A stretch of 64,000 nt of DNA from AB-137-C09 sp964458185 (lineage in GTDB: Bacteria > Pseudomonadota > Zetaproteobacteria > Mariprofundales > Mariprofundaceae): contig CAYWFG010000012.1 of NCBI GenBank assembly GCA_964458185.1, positions 1 to 64,000 on the forward strand, read 5' to 3'. Under the pieces are notes generated by a model. It was not told where the DNA came from, searched no databases, and was given only the letters and a program-made list of their open reading frames with translations. Position 1 is the stretch's first letter, and each line of letters starts with the position of its first letter. Of this stretch, positions 1 through 9,144 are shown piece after piece. Made by a program: the position numbers and the translations under genes.

Positions 1-55
1 GAACGAGCCTCTAATCATCAATATGCTTTAAAAAGGTCAACTGCGTAACATCAGT
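1..55. repeat. Partial MITE-like element, family A, cut by the window edge
   Basis: This stretch is nearly identical to the reverse complement of 45934-45988, with only a few mismatches. It ends with the same terminal inverted repeat (CAACTGCGTAACATCAGT at 38-55). The rest of the element would lie to the left of the window. No transposase is present, so it looks like a non-autonomous element. Seen directly by sequence comparison within the window. Confidence 0.75.
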
Positions 56-70
56 TTATAATAAATAAGC

Positions 71-123
71 CGTCATTCCCGCAAAAGCAGGAATCCAGTT
101 AACTTTGCATGCGTAACATCAGT
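71..123. repeat. REP-like palindrome followed by a second family-A terminus
   Basis: ATTCCCGCAAAAGCAGGAAT (75-94) is an imperfect palindrome of the extragenic type common in proteobacteria. At 111-123 lies GCGTAACATCAGT, identical to the last 13 bases of the partial element ending at base 55. The region therefore appears to hold stacked or nested repeat remnants. The rest of 1-318 shows no convincing gene. Apart from an 8-bp inverted repeat (arms 239-246 and 268-275) of unknown role, I see only the AAGGGGGG ribosome-binding site at 301-308. Confidence 0.5.
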
Positions 124-318
124 GAAGTAATAATTCCATGTGTTTCCCCCTGCTCATTCAATACTCTATTATCCATATAGCGAAAGTATGCTATAAAATG
201 ATCAAACAGCAGTCATTTTGGCTCGAGTATTTAGAGGTTATAGGATATTTAACTATTTACTATCATCATCCTATAGATACCGTAGCCTCTTGTTGTTTTC
301 AAGGGGGGATCCTTTTTC

Positions 319-1092
319 ATGAAATACTTGCTTTTTTTCTTTTGTTTGCTTGCTAGCACATTACCCATACAGGCTGCGGAATATGGTTTACGCATTGGCG
401 GCATGCAATTAACGCCATCAGGAACGGCATCGCTAACCGCCGCAGGTATTCAAGGCAAGGTTTTGGATATTCAGCAAGACATGAAACTCGGTCAAGATAC
501 ACTCCCCTATGCTGATGCCTCTATTGAATGGGGGCAGCATGCTTTTCATCTATCGTGGTTAAAAACAAAGTTTAAGGGTGTTTCATCCAACCCTGCCTTG
601 CTTTTTAATTTTAATGGCAAAGCATTTTTTACGCCGCCTTATACATTTAATGTTGATATTCGCATGATTGATGCTGGGTTTACTTATTACCCTTTATTTA
701 TTGACCGCGATACATGGCGCATCCGCGTGGGTGCGGAATTGGCTGTTAAATCGTTGCGTACGAAAGTGACGGTGGCAGAGGCTAATTTTTCGCAGCAAGT
801 GTCATCTTCAGCTATTATTCCAACGGCTGGTATTCGTGCAGACGCGAGCATTAAATCATGGTTGACTGTGAGTATGCGTTACAGTGCTTACCGCATGAGC
901 GGCAGTAGCTTTCGCGATGCTGAAGCCTTGTTAGATATTAACCCGCTTATTTGGTACAGTGATATTTCTACGGTGAATTTATTTGCAGGCTACCGTCAAT
1001 TAAACGTAAAGCTTAATGGACAAACGAATGGGCAACTACAAACCGATACCACGCTTAAAGGGCCTGTTGTTGGTCTTCGTGCTTCGTATTAA
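319..1092 (+). CDS. Putative small outer-membrane beta-barrel protein, unknown function
   Basis: The 257-residue product starts with a clear Sec signal peptide (MKYLLFFFCLLASTLPIQA, then AEYGLRIGG). The mature part alternates polar and hydrophobic residues. It ends in an aromatic residue (GLRASY), the usual barrel-assembly signal, so an 8- to 10-strand outer-membrane barrel is likely. No family is recognised. A strong ribosome-binding site (AAGGGGGG, 301-308) fixes the start. The tri-haem lipoprotein gene begins 10 bases after its stop, so the two are almost certainly co-transcribed. The barrel is far too small to hold a cytochrome as MtrB/MtrA-type conduits do. Location is inferred and function is unknown. 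Confidence 0.6.
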   Translation: MKYLLFFFCLLASTLPIQAAEYGLRIGGMQLTPSGTASLTAAGIQGKVLDIQQDMKLGQDTLPYADASIEWGQHAFHLSWLKTKFKGVSSNPALLFNFNGKAFFTPPYTFNVDIRMIDAGFTYYPLFIDRDTWRIRVGAELAVKSLRTKVTVAEANFSQQVSSSAIIPTAGIRADASIKSWLTVSMRYSAYRMSGSSFRDAEALLDINPLIWYSDISTVNLFAGYRQLNVKLNGQTNGQLQTDTTLKGPVVGLRASY

Positions 1093-1102
1093 GGAAAAAT
1101 CT

Positions 1103-4100
1103 ATGTTACGTTTACTTTTAACCCTTTCCGTTTGTTTGCTCGCATCATGCGTAGCCACCGATAATCCCACTGTTGATGGCTTTGGTACACCCGCTCTTAC
1201 CAGTTGTGGTATTGTTCCTGCCGAAGATGGTGCAGGTTATGTTCCAACACGCCCTTCGTTGATCAATGGGCGTGTGCGTCCTGATGTGTTTTATCTGGGC
1301 TGGTCGCAGATAGATAGCCGCAATGACTTGCGCAAGCCCACTACAGGGTATGATGGTAATTCTGCCTACGAAGATAAATTATTTGTCTCGCGTGAACAAG
1401 CTGATGGTACGGTACGCACATGGCAATTGCTGCCTTCGCGCAATGCCGATTGCACCGATGCGGGTCGTGTGCGCATTCATAGTTTTGATATTGCGCCTGA
1501 TGGTCGTCATTTGTATGTATCTATGCGCCAAGCTGCCGATACCCATTTGGGTATTTATGAGATTAATATCAATACCCGTGCATTACGAAAAATCAGCCTG
1601 CAAAATAGCATCCACTTTATCACCCCTACCTATGTGGGTGATGACCCTTATACAGGTCATCCGATGTTATTTGTTGCCAAAACGGTTAACAGCACAGAGA
1701 TTCCCTTAAACTATGGTGCGGTTCTAAAAGATGAATACGACCGCCAGCCAACGACATTGATTCATAAAATGGATGCTATCACAGGTGATGTGGTACGCAT
1801 TGGTTTTAATAATTCACATCAACAAGACCCTGTCCTGATTCGCCATAATGGTTTGCCTTTGGTGGTGTTTACCCAGTGGGAACATCAAGCCACAGTGAAT
1901 CGTTTTAGCTTATGGAAAATGCAAATTGATGGTAGCGATAATTTTACGTTTTATGGGCAAGAATCTGCCACCGATCGTTTAGCCATGAACCTTACCCAGC
2001 CGCGTGAGATTCAAAGCGGTGTTTACCAAGGTTATATACTAATGACCCAAGGCAGCCGTCCATTGGCAAGCAACCCCTTTTCTTTAGAGGGTGATATTGT
2101 CATGACCAAACGGGTAAATTTAGATCTTCGTAGCCCACGCATTTATTTGGAACAAGCAAGCAGCAATACAGTCAACGATAATTTAGCACGAAACCCCGAG
2201 CATTATAATGCCGAAAGTTTTGTTTATGCTTATCGCCCGAATAAAGATATGACCTACAATATATTCACCCGTGATTTTACGCCATTGGGTCAAGGCACGA
2301 GAAAACAATTAAGCCCGACAAGTAATTTTTACCATTTTGTGCAACCACGAAGCTATTACCCACCGACAGCATTAACGAATGCACCGAGCAACGGTAGTCT
2401 AGGGCAAAGCCGTACATCGTTTACCAATACGGCATTAAATGGTGCATCAGGTTTCTTGGTGCAAAATTTAGCCAGTTCAGATAATGGCGTGCAGCATCAA
2501 CTGCGCGGTATGAATCCTGCGGAGTTATCGTTACAGTTTTTTATTCCCTCCTACACATTGGATAATTCGCAAGCCATTGGCTCGATGGCAGGCACATTGA
2601 GTGCAGAATTAAGTGTTCCTGCCAGTGGTTTCATCATACCAGAGGCAGATGGTTCGATTGGGGCTGTTGTCAAAACAGGTCTGTATGTATGGAAGGTGAA
2701 TAAACGCTTTAATCTGCATGGCAATAATGTTTGGATTCCTATTCGTGCAGAACGCCAAGAGGTGAGTTTTGTTCCGAATCGTGTTAATGCTTGCAATCAA
2801 TGTCATCAAGAGCGTTCAGCGGCAAACTTTCAGTTTTACCAAGCCTATAATAGTATTGCAGGGAACAAGATGATGGGTAATTTAGCGACGGTTAGCAATA
2901 TTGCCAATTACGATGCTTATTCAAGCGTCCCTGATTTTCATAAAGATATTGTTCCCTTATTGACCACACCAAGTGTCCGCAGTGGTCAAAGCTGTGCATC
3001 TTGCCATCATGACGGCAGCCAATTGAATCTTGCCAATCACACGGGGACAGATTCTCAAGTTCCTGCATGGCTCGCATTACTTTCACAAGCCCATACTACC
3101 AGTGGTTCAGGCGCATTGATTCCTTATATCAATGATAAGATCAATCCGATAGTTATTGATAATCACTACCATCCAGCTCCCTTTTTATGGTCGTTATTGC
3201 TTAACGATGATTTAACCGTGCCTTCGGATGCGATACATCCAAATAATGCCAGTCGAACCCTTGAGCGTGCAGGTGATTATGGTGCGGTTTATGATGCCAA
3301 TGTACTGGCAGATATTGCAGCGATCAATGCGAAATATGACCATAGCCGCCACTGGAATGCGGCGCAAACACAAGCGTTTATTACCTACAGTTCGACCCAA
3401 TCACGGGTGGGCTTGAGTAACCGTATTCAATTCACTGCGAACACATTATCGGTGAACAGTGTAGCAGCACAACGCGCTTACCAAGTGATGGTGAAACGCT
3501 GTTTTTCTTGCCATGCCAATAGCAAAAACAGTATTGCAGATGCTTTGCGTCCGCTAGAGACCGCAGGTGTTGGCTTTCCCATGACGAAACGTTTTAACGA
3601 TCGCACAAAAATGCGTGATCGTAATCATCGTTTTGTTGTTGCAGGGCATATACCTTATATGACCGATACGGCATTCTCATCATTGCTTTGGCAAAGTAAT
3701 GTTACCACATCCATGAGTCATACGATGCAATCGGCACGGCGTATGTTAGATTTTAATGACTTACCTAACTCGCCATTGTTTCGTTATGCAACAATGGCGA
3801 GTTTAGACCTTACGACGGTTCAACACCCTGCGGTGCTTACCACAGGATCAGCGGACTACAATGACCTTTATACATGGGCAACAGGTGGTGTGAATATCAA
3901 TCAAGCACCTGTACTTAATCAGCCCGTAACGCCTATTGTTATCCGTGAATATGCACAGCCGCAACGTATTGGCCCTATTGATTGGATGGATGCTGATGGT
4001 GACATAGCACAGTTGAAACTACGTCCCGTTAATGCTGGCACGTATGACATGAATGATTCTATGGTTGCATTGGATTATTACAGTTTCACGCAAGCAGCCG

Positions 4101-5098
4101 TTAAAACGTATGCTATTTTAGGTGACAGAGGCAGTAAAAATTTAGAATTTATTCTCACCGATGGCTTAGAGACAGCCGTGCAGCGCATCCCTGTGACGGT
4201 GGTATCGGATTACAATGTTCCGCCACCAGTGACCACATTAACCAATGATTTTTATGCTTTTTATACTGTTCGCGCAGACAATAGCTTGCATCGTATCAAT
4301 AAAGCAGGTGTCGATACCGTTGTTGGAATTATTCCCACCAGTACACGCACATGGGCGACGGTATACCGCAGGGCAGACCGTGGCTGGTTGTTTTTTAACG
4401 ATCAAGCCAATCAAATCGTATACGTTATTGACGAAACAACGGCACAAATTATCACCCGTATTCACATGAACCATCAACCCAATGCTGACCGTATAGGGCA
4501 TCAGCAAACCACCTATTTATTGTGGTGGCGGCCTGCTGACCCTTATACGGGCGCAACGGGTGAGTTGCAAGGTATGTTAGAATCTAAACTGGCACAGTTC
4601 CCACGCAATAATGGTGATTATTATATCGGTTTAATGGATGCTGCCACGTTGGATGCGCAAGTTGCCAATGGCATTACAGATATTATAGTTGTACCGCAAT
4701 GGCGAACCAAAATGCAAGGCACTAACTACATTGCTGCTTACACATGGCGCAATGCAACATTTGCCACGCAATTGGTTAATCAAGGCATTGACCAATTGCA
4801 TGCATTAAATTTGGTGACAGGTAAAACCAAAGGTTTTGGTGCGTTTTCGTTTGCTGTTGACCCTTATGCCATATACCCCGCTGCAAATTATATGAATGTG
4901 CGAGCAGTTGTGGTTGCTCAAGATGGTGGTTTTTTTGGTTTCAATCAAGATATTAACAATCAAGTTACCATGTTTAATTTTGACCCTGTAGCCAAGACGC
5001 AACAGCCTGTCACGTTGCCACCTTCGTGGGTGCAGCAATACATTCAAAACATTCAAACCTATGCCACACCCTTTTTGGTGATGGGTGCTAGGCGTTGA
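1103..5098 (+). CDS. Large tri-haem c-type cytochrome lipoprotein with propeller-like and cadherin-like regions
   Basis: The product has 1331 residues. I chose the start at 1103 because it gives a lipoprotein signal (MLRLLLTLSVCLLASC, lipid on Cys16) and follows AAGGAAA. An upstream in-frame ATG at 1016 lies inside the previous gene. Residues about 50-550 look like a beta-propeller with repeated blade-type segments, resembling the middle domain of hydrazine-synthase alpha-like proteins. Three c-haem motifs sit centrally: CNQCH (564-568), CASCH (631-635) and CFSCH (800-804). A cadherin/Ig-like segment (DADGD near 970) and a second propeller-like region complete the protein. Export, lipidation and haem attachment are well supported, and resB/resC in this window could attach the haems. 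A surface or periplasmic redox role is inference. Hydrazine synthesis itself is not implied. Confidence 0.75.
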   Translation: MLRLLLTLSVCLLASCVATDNPTVDGFGTPALTSCGIVPAEDGAGYVPTRPSLINGRVRPDVFYLGWSQIDSRNDLRKPTTGYDGNSAYEDKLFVSREQADGTVRTWQLLPSRNADCTDAGRVRIHSFDIAPDGRHLYVSMRQAADTHLGIYEININTRALRKISLQNSIHFITPTYVGDDPYTGHPMLFVAKTVNSTEIPLNYGAVLKDEYDRQPTTLIHKMDAITGDVVRIGFNNSHQQDPVLIRHNGLPLVVFTQWEHQATVNRFSLWKMQIDGSDNFTFYGQESATDRLAMNLTQPREIQSGVYQGYILMTQGSRPLASNPFSLEGDIVMTKRVNLDLRSPRIYLEQASSNTVNDNLARNPEHYNAESFVYAYRPNKDMTYNIFTRDFTPLGQGTRKQLSPTSNFYHFVQPRSYYPPTALTNAPSNGSLGQSRTSFTNTALNGASGFLVQNLASSDNGVQHQLRGMNPAELSLQFFIPSYTLDNSQAIGSMAGTLSAELSVPASGFIIPEADGSIGAVVKTGLYVWKVNKRFNLHGNNVWIPIRAERQEVSFVPNRVNACNQCHQERSAANFQFYQAYNSIAGNKMMGNLATVSNIANYDAYSSVPDFHKDIVPLLTTPSVRSGQSCASCHHDGSQLNLANHTGTDSQVPAWLALLSQAHTTSGSGALIPYINDKINPIVIDNHYHPAPFLWSLLLNDDLTVPSDAIHPNNASRTLERAGDYGAVYDANVLADIAAINAKYDHSRHWNAAQTQAFITYSSTQSRVGLSNRIQFTANTLSVNSVAAQRAYQVMVKRCFSCHANSKNSIADALRPLETAGVGFPMTKRFNDRTKMRDRNHRFVVAGHIPYMTDTAFSSLLWQSNVTTSMSHTMQSARRMLDFNDLPNSPLFRYATMASLDLTTVQHPAVLTTGSADYNDLYTWATGGVNINQAPVLNQPVTPIVIREYAQPQRIGPIDWMDADGDIAQLKLRPVNAGTYDMNDSMVALDYYSFTQAAVKTYAILGDRGSKNLEFILTDGLETAVQRIPVTVVSDYNVPPPVTTLTNDFYAFYTVRADNSLHRINKAGVDTVVGIIPTSTRTWATVYRRADRGWLFFNDQANQIVYVIDETTAQIITRIHMNHQPNADRIGHQQTTYLLWWRPADPYTGATGELQGMLESKLAQFPRNNGDYYIGLMDAATLDAQVANGITDIIVVPQWRTKMQGTNYIAAYTWRNATFATQLVNQGIDQLHALNLVTGKTKGFGAFSFAVDPYAIYPAANYMNVRAVVVAQDGGFFGFNQDINNQVTMFNFDPVAKTQQPVTLPPSWVQQYIQNIQTYATPFLVMGARR

Positions 5099-5126
5099 GA
5101 TGATTTTTTAGAAATTTATCACTTTT

Positions 5127-5144
5127 CAGTCATTTTTATGACAT
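5127..5144. promoter_or_regulatory. Possible Pho-box-like operator upstream of pstC
   Basis: CAGTCATTTTTATGACAT lies about 65 bases before pstC. The half-sites resemble the TGTCAT core of PhoB boxes, but they are arranged as an inverted pair rather than the usual direct repeat. Position and content fit phosphate control. The match is weak. Confidence 0.25.
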
Positions 5145-5210
5145 ATTTATCCTTTATTGTTCGGCTTCGCTATTTATCGCTGGCATTGTCATTTTTTATT
5201 GGATATATTC

Positions 5211-6455
5211 ATGCAAACTTCGGATCTTATTTTTTGGCTGGTGGCAGGGTTAACCACCATGTCTGTGGTTGCCTTTTGGTTAAGCCGTAACAAAGCAAAC
5301 AGTCTTGTTACGGCGGAGCAATCATTGCATTCTCGCATAGGTTATTATGGCTGGTATACGACGTTAATGCTGCTGCTGCCTGCTGTTATTCTTGCTTTGT
5401 TTTTTAGTACGCTTCACTTATTTCATCTTTATTCCATACCATCAGGTGTGTTATTAACACTCTCTTTTACATCGGGGCTTGTTGGTGCAGTTATAGCTTT
5501 TTCTCATATCCGCATTGACTTTCGAGCGCGTCAGTCGGTAGAGAAAATTGTGCATGGGTTGTTGTTTTCGGCAGCATTATTATCTATTTTAATCACCATT
5601 GGTATTGTTTTATCCGTATTGTTTGAGTCGATTCAATTTTTTAAAGTCATTTCCTTTTGGGAGTTTATTACAGGCGTGCGCTGGGAGCCTGATACTGCCT
5701 TTCTGATTGGTGCAGGACGTGCGGATGAAGGCATTGCCGCACCGCACTTTGGCGCAGTCCCGATTTTTGCAGGTACGTTTATGATTACTGCGATTGCCAT
5801 GTTGGTGGCTGTGCCTGTTGGACTTTTCTCTGCTATTTATATGTCTGAATACGCCAGCCACAACTGGCGTGGTCGGTTAAAACCCATGTTAGAGATTTTA
5901 GCGGGTATCCCTACTGTTGTTTATGGTTTTTTTGCTGCGATTACCATTAGCCCATTGGTGGTTGCCTTTGCAGAATCTGTTGGTTTTGAAGCGAGTTATA
6001 CCAATGCCCTTGCACCCGGTTTGATTATGGGCGTGATGATTATTCCTTTTATGTCGTCCTTGTCCGATGATGTCATTCGTGCTGTACCGCAATCGTTGCG
6101 TGATGGTTCATTGGCATTAGGTACAACACAGGCTGAAACCATTCGTCATGTGGTATTGCCTGCCGCCTTACCGGGTATTGTGGCAGCGTTTATGATTGCC
6201 ATATCACGCGCTATTGGTGAAACCATGATTGTGGTGATGGCTGCTGGCTTACGACCCAATTTAACCATGAACCCCTTAGAGGGCATGACTACCGTCACCG
6301 TGAAAATTGTAGAGGCATTAACAGGCGATCAAGAATTTGATTCCGCTTTTACACTGGCAGCATTTGCACTGGGCATGGTGCTATTGGTTATCACTTTATT
6401 ATTAAACATCGTATCTTCATTCGTGGTGCGGAAATTTAGTCAGAGGTACGAATAA
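5211..6455 (+). CDS. pstC: Phosphate ABC transporter permease PstC (longer form)
   Basis: This is a 414-residue inner-membrane permease that forms the phosphate channel with PstA. The C-terminal half is a binding-protein-dependent permease domain with the EAA-type loop near residue 300 (LALGTTQAETIRHVVLP). The N-terminal portion is longer than in E. coli PstC and carries extra membrane segments. I placed the start at ATG 5211, preceded by TTGGATAT. A TTG codon at 5157 would add 18 residues without a ribosome-binding site. The pstA start abuts its stop. It heads pstC-pstA-pstB-phoU, and no pstS lies in this operon. Confidence 0.93.
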   Translation: MQTSDLIFWLVAGLTTMSVVAFWLSRNKANSLVTAEQSLHSRIGYYGWYTTLMLLLPAVILALFFSTLHLFHLYSIPSGVLLTLSFTSGLVGAVIAFSHIRIDFRARQSVEKIVHGLLFSAALLSILITIGIVLSVLFESIQFFKVISFWEFITGVRWEPDTAFLIGAGRADEGIAAPHFGAVPIFAGTFMITAIAMLVAVPVGLFSAIYMSEYASHNWRGRLKPMLEILAGIPTVVYGFFAAITISPLVVAFAESVGFEASYTNALAPGLIMGVMIIPFMSSLSDDVIRAVPQSLRDGSLALGTTQAETIRHVVLPAALPGIVAAFMIAISRAIGETMIVVMAAGLRPNLTMNPLEGMTTVTVKIVEALTGDQEFDSAFTLAAFALGMVLLVITLLLNIVSSFVVRKFSQRYE

Positions 6456-7619
6456 ATGAGCATTACTACGCACACACCATTATTAAAAAAACGTTACCGT
6501 GCTGATCGTCGTTTTCGTTGGTATGGATTAATGGCACTTGCTTTTGCCTTAACATTTTTATTGTTTTTCTTTATTGATATTATTGGTAAAGCCATGCCAG
6601 CATTACAAGAAACTCAAGTGAAAATTAGCGTTCACTATTCACCTGCGGTGATTGATAATTACAATAAAGCTGTTCCTCGTATTGACCGCCGTATTGTAAG
6701 TAAATCTTGGTTGCGAAGTTTACCTAGAATGCTCAAAGCACACCCTGAAATGATGGGTCAAAGTGAAGAGCTTTGGGTGTTGGCTGAAAGCCGTGTAGAT
6801 CAATACTTAAAACAGCATGATGGTCATGGATTAAAGTCAAAATACCAAACACGGGTGAATGAGCTGCACGATCAGGGCAAGACACGCATGGTCTTTAATA
6901 CAACATTTTTTAAGAATGGTGACTCCAAGCTTCCTGAGTATTCAGGCGTATTGGCAGCGGCTATTGGTTCGGTGTTGGTGCTATTGATTACCATGTCGCT
7001 GGCAATTCCTGTCGGCATTATGACGGCTATTTATTTAGAAGAATTCGCGCCTGATAATTATTTCACCCAAACGATTGAAGTCAACATTAATAATTTAGCG
7101 GCGATACCCTCTATCTTGTATGGTTTGTTAGGCTTGGCTGTATTCATTAACTTTGCTGGCGTGCCACGCTCGTCAGCATTGGCTGGTGGATTAACCCTTG
7201 CTTTGATGACACTGCCTGTGATTATTATCAGTACACGGGCAGCACTTCGCTCGGTGCCAGAATCAATTCGTGAGGCCGCGATGGGCGTTGGTGCATCGCA
7301 ATTGCAATCGGTTTGGCATCATGTCTTTCCATTGGCTTTTCCAGGTATTTTAACAGGCAGTATTATTGGCATGGCACAAGCCATGGGAGAAACTGCGCCA
7401 TTATTGATTGTGGGTATGATGGCATATATTCCTGATGCCCCCAGTTCTATGTTAGAAGCAACGACGGTATTACCTGCTCAAATTTATACATGGTCATCCG
7501 AATCATTGCGCGCTTTTGAAGAGCGTACTGCGGCAGGTATCTTAGTGTTATTGACAGTGTTGCTGTCAATGAATGCTTTTGCAGTCTGGTTACGCCGACG
7601 TTCAGAACAAATATGGTAA
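6456..7619 (+). CDS. pstA: Phosphate ABC transporter permease PstA with N-terminal extracytoplasmic insertion
   Basis: This 387-residue partner permease of PstC begins directly after the pstC stop codon. The first membrane segment (about residues 23-45) is followed by a hydrophilic insertion of roughly 115 residues before the transporter core. That layout matches the DUF3333 extension known in a subset of PstA proteins. The core carries the EAA loop (GVGASQLQSVWHHVFPLAFPG). The insertion probably faces the periplasm and could contact a binding protein, which is notable because the operon lacks pstS. Identification as PstA is secure; the role of the insertion is unknown. Confidence 0.93.
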   Translation: MSITTHTPLLKKRYRADRRFRWYGLMALAFALTFLLFFFIDIIGKAMPALQETQVKISVHYSPAVIDNYNKAVPRIDRRIVSKSWLRSLPRMLKAHPEMMGQSEELWVLAESRVDQYLKQHDGHGLKSKYQTRVNELHDQGKTRMVFNTTFFKNGDSKLPEYSGVLAAAIGSVLVLLITMSLAIPVGIMTAIYLEEFAPDNYFTQTIEVNINNLAAIPSILYGLLGLAVFINFAGVPRSSALAGGLTLALMTLPVIIISTRAALRSVPESIREAAMGVGASQLQSVWHHVFPLAFPGILTGSIIGMAQAMGETAPLLIVGMMAYIPDAPSSMLEATTVLPAQIYTWSSESLRAFEERTAAGILVLLTVLLSMNAFAVWLRRRSEQIW

Positions 7620-7626
7620 AGGTAAT

Positions 7627-8403
7627 ATGAGTACAACAGAAGAACAACAAGCCAAAATTCAGGTAGAAAACCTTAAACTGTGGTATGGTCAGGCAGAAGC
7701 CCTGCACGGGATTACCTTAGATATTCCAACTAACAGTGTGACTGCTTTTATTGGACCTTCAGGCTGCGGTAAATCTACTTTATTGCGCACCTTAAACCGC
7801 ATGAATGACCGTATTCGCGGTTGCCGTATTGAGGGCAATGTATTGCTCGATGGCAAAAACATTTATGATACCGATGTCGATGTGGTGCAATTACGCACCC
7901 ATGTTGGCATGGTTTTTCAAAAGCCAAATCCGTTTCCTAAAACCATTTATGAAAATGTCGCTTATGCACCGCGCATTCATGCATTGGCAACCGATGGTAC
8001 AGATATGGATCAACTGGTTGAAGAATCATTGCGGAAAGCGAGCCTTTGGGGTGAAGTAAAAGACAAACTGTTTCAGCCCGGTACGGCACTTTCTGGCGGT
8101 CAGCAACAACGCTTGTGCATTGCCCGTACCATTGCTATTCGTCCACAAGTTATTTTGATGGATGAACCTTGTTCTGCCTTAGATCCGATTGCCACCACCA
8201 AAATTGAATCGCTGATCGAAGAACTCAAAGAAGAATACACCATTGCCATTGTCACCCACAGCATGCAACAAGCTGCCCGCGTGTCTCAGCAAACTGCATT
8301 CTTTTATTTAGGCGATCTTATTGAATATGGTGATACTGGGGATATATTCACCAATCCCAAAGAAAAAAGAACCGACGATTATATTACTGGCCGTTTCGGC
8401 TGA
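7627..8403 (+). CDS. pstB: Phosphate ABC transporter ATPase PstB (first copy)
   Basis: The 258-residue cytoplasmic ATPase drives phosphate import. Visible motifs are Walker A GPSGCGKST (near 43-51), the family signature LSGGQQQR (near 155), Walker B VILMDEP and the switch histidine in IVTHSM. The start at 7627 follows AAAGGTAAT and matches PstB length; an earlier in-frame start at 7573 lies inside pstA. A second PstB is encoded at 37016-37852 on the opposite strand. The two share core motifs but differ at both ends, so they are not a recent duplication. Confidence 0.95.
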   Translation: MSTTEEQQAKIQVENLKLWYGQAEALHGITLDIPTNSVTAFIGPSGCGKSTLLRTLNRMNDRIRGCRIEGNVLLDGKNIYDTDVDVVQLRTHVGMVFQKPNPFPKTIYENVAYAPRIHALATDGTDMDQLVEESLRKASLWGEVKDKLFQPGTALSGGQQQRLCIARTIAIRPQVILMDEPCSALDPIATTKIESLIEELKEEYTIAIVTHSMQQAARVSQQTAFFYLGDLIEYGDTGDIFTNPKEKRTDDYITGRFG

Positions 8404-8431
8404 CTACCTTCTTCATAGGATTAATACAATA

Positions 8432-9142
8432 ATGGCACCATCCCATACCCTAAAAAGCTTTGATACGGCACTTGATGATTTAAATACACGCATTGACCTA
8501 ATGTTTAAAATTGTACGTAAAAATGTACGGCAATCACAAAAAGCCTTTGCAAAACATGATGACTCAATGATTGAAAACATTATTCAACGTGATCGTATTC
8601 TGAACGATTTAGAAATAGATGTAGACGATGCTGCACGGCAATTAATTGTGCATCACCAGCCCGCAGCATCTGATCTTCGTTTTGTTTTTGCCGCGACTAA
8701 AATTGTTACTGATTTAGAACGCATGGGTGATTTAATTGGTAATGTGGCAGCAGGCTTACAGCGAATGAACCGTCTTGACGGTGATGTTCCCCCTGTGTTT
8801 ACCACCTTGAACAATTTAGTGCTGGATCAAATCAAAATGGCACGCAAGGCTTTTCTTGACCGTGATTCACAATTAGCAGGAAAAGTGATTGAGCATGATG
8901 ACCTCATTGACGATCAATTTGTAAACGATCAACGGGTCTTGCTCACCCACATGGCAGAAAACCCTGCCCTTATTTCCCATTGCATGCAGCTTTCCACCTG
9001 CCTAAAACAATTAGAACGCATCGGCGACCATGCAGTAAACATCGCAGAAATGGTGATTTATATGGTAATGGGGCGCGAAGTTCGCCATATCTCGCAGGAT
9101 GATTTATTGGATCTTTTGGATGAAGATGATGATGATGATTGA
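8432..9142 (+). CDS. phoU: Phosphate transport regulator PhoU
   Basis: The 236-residue all-helical protein has two PhoU repeats, with metal-cluster-type motifs in both halves (KIVTDLERMGDLIGNV and QLERIGDHAVNIAEM). PhoU modulates Pst activity and signalling to PhoR/PhoB. The start at 8432 is preceded by ATAGGATT; a longer frame from 8321 overlaps pstB and is rejected. The C-terminus is unusually acidic, ending in a run of six aspartates after DLLDEDD-type residues. It closes the first pst operon. No phoB or phoR gene is present in the window. Confidence 0.95.
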   Translation: MAPSHTLKSFDTALDDLNTRIDLMFKIVRKNVRQSQKAFAKHDDSMIENIIQRDRILNDLEIDVDDAARQLIVHHQPAASDLRFVFAATKIVTDLERMGDLIGNVAAGLQRMNRLDGDVPPVFTTLNNLVLDQIKMARKAFLDRDSQLAGKVIEHDDLIDDQFVNDQRVLLTHMAENPALISHCMQLSTCLKQLERIGDHAVNIAEMVIYMVMGREVRHISQDDLLDLLDEDDDDD

Positions 9143-9144
9143 GT

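Noticed and set aside
1..130. CRISPR array suspected from the repeated word GCGTAACATCAGT
   Set aside because: Only two or three copies at irregular spacing, and the word is the terminus of an inverted-repeat element.
138..356. 72-residue open frame upstream of the barrel gene
   Set aside because: It overlaps the signal peptide of the 319 gene, has no ribosome-binding site and has an unprotein-like composition; it lies in repeat-rich leader DNA.
1016..1102. N-terminal extension of the tri-haem protein
   Set aside because: It lies inside the preceding gene and would hide the lipoprotein signal that starts at 1103.
1103..5098. Hydrazine synthesis (anammox) from the HzsA-like region
   Set aside because: The resemblance is limited to a propeller-type region; no other hydrazine synthase subunits or anammox genes are present.
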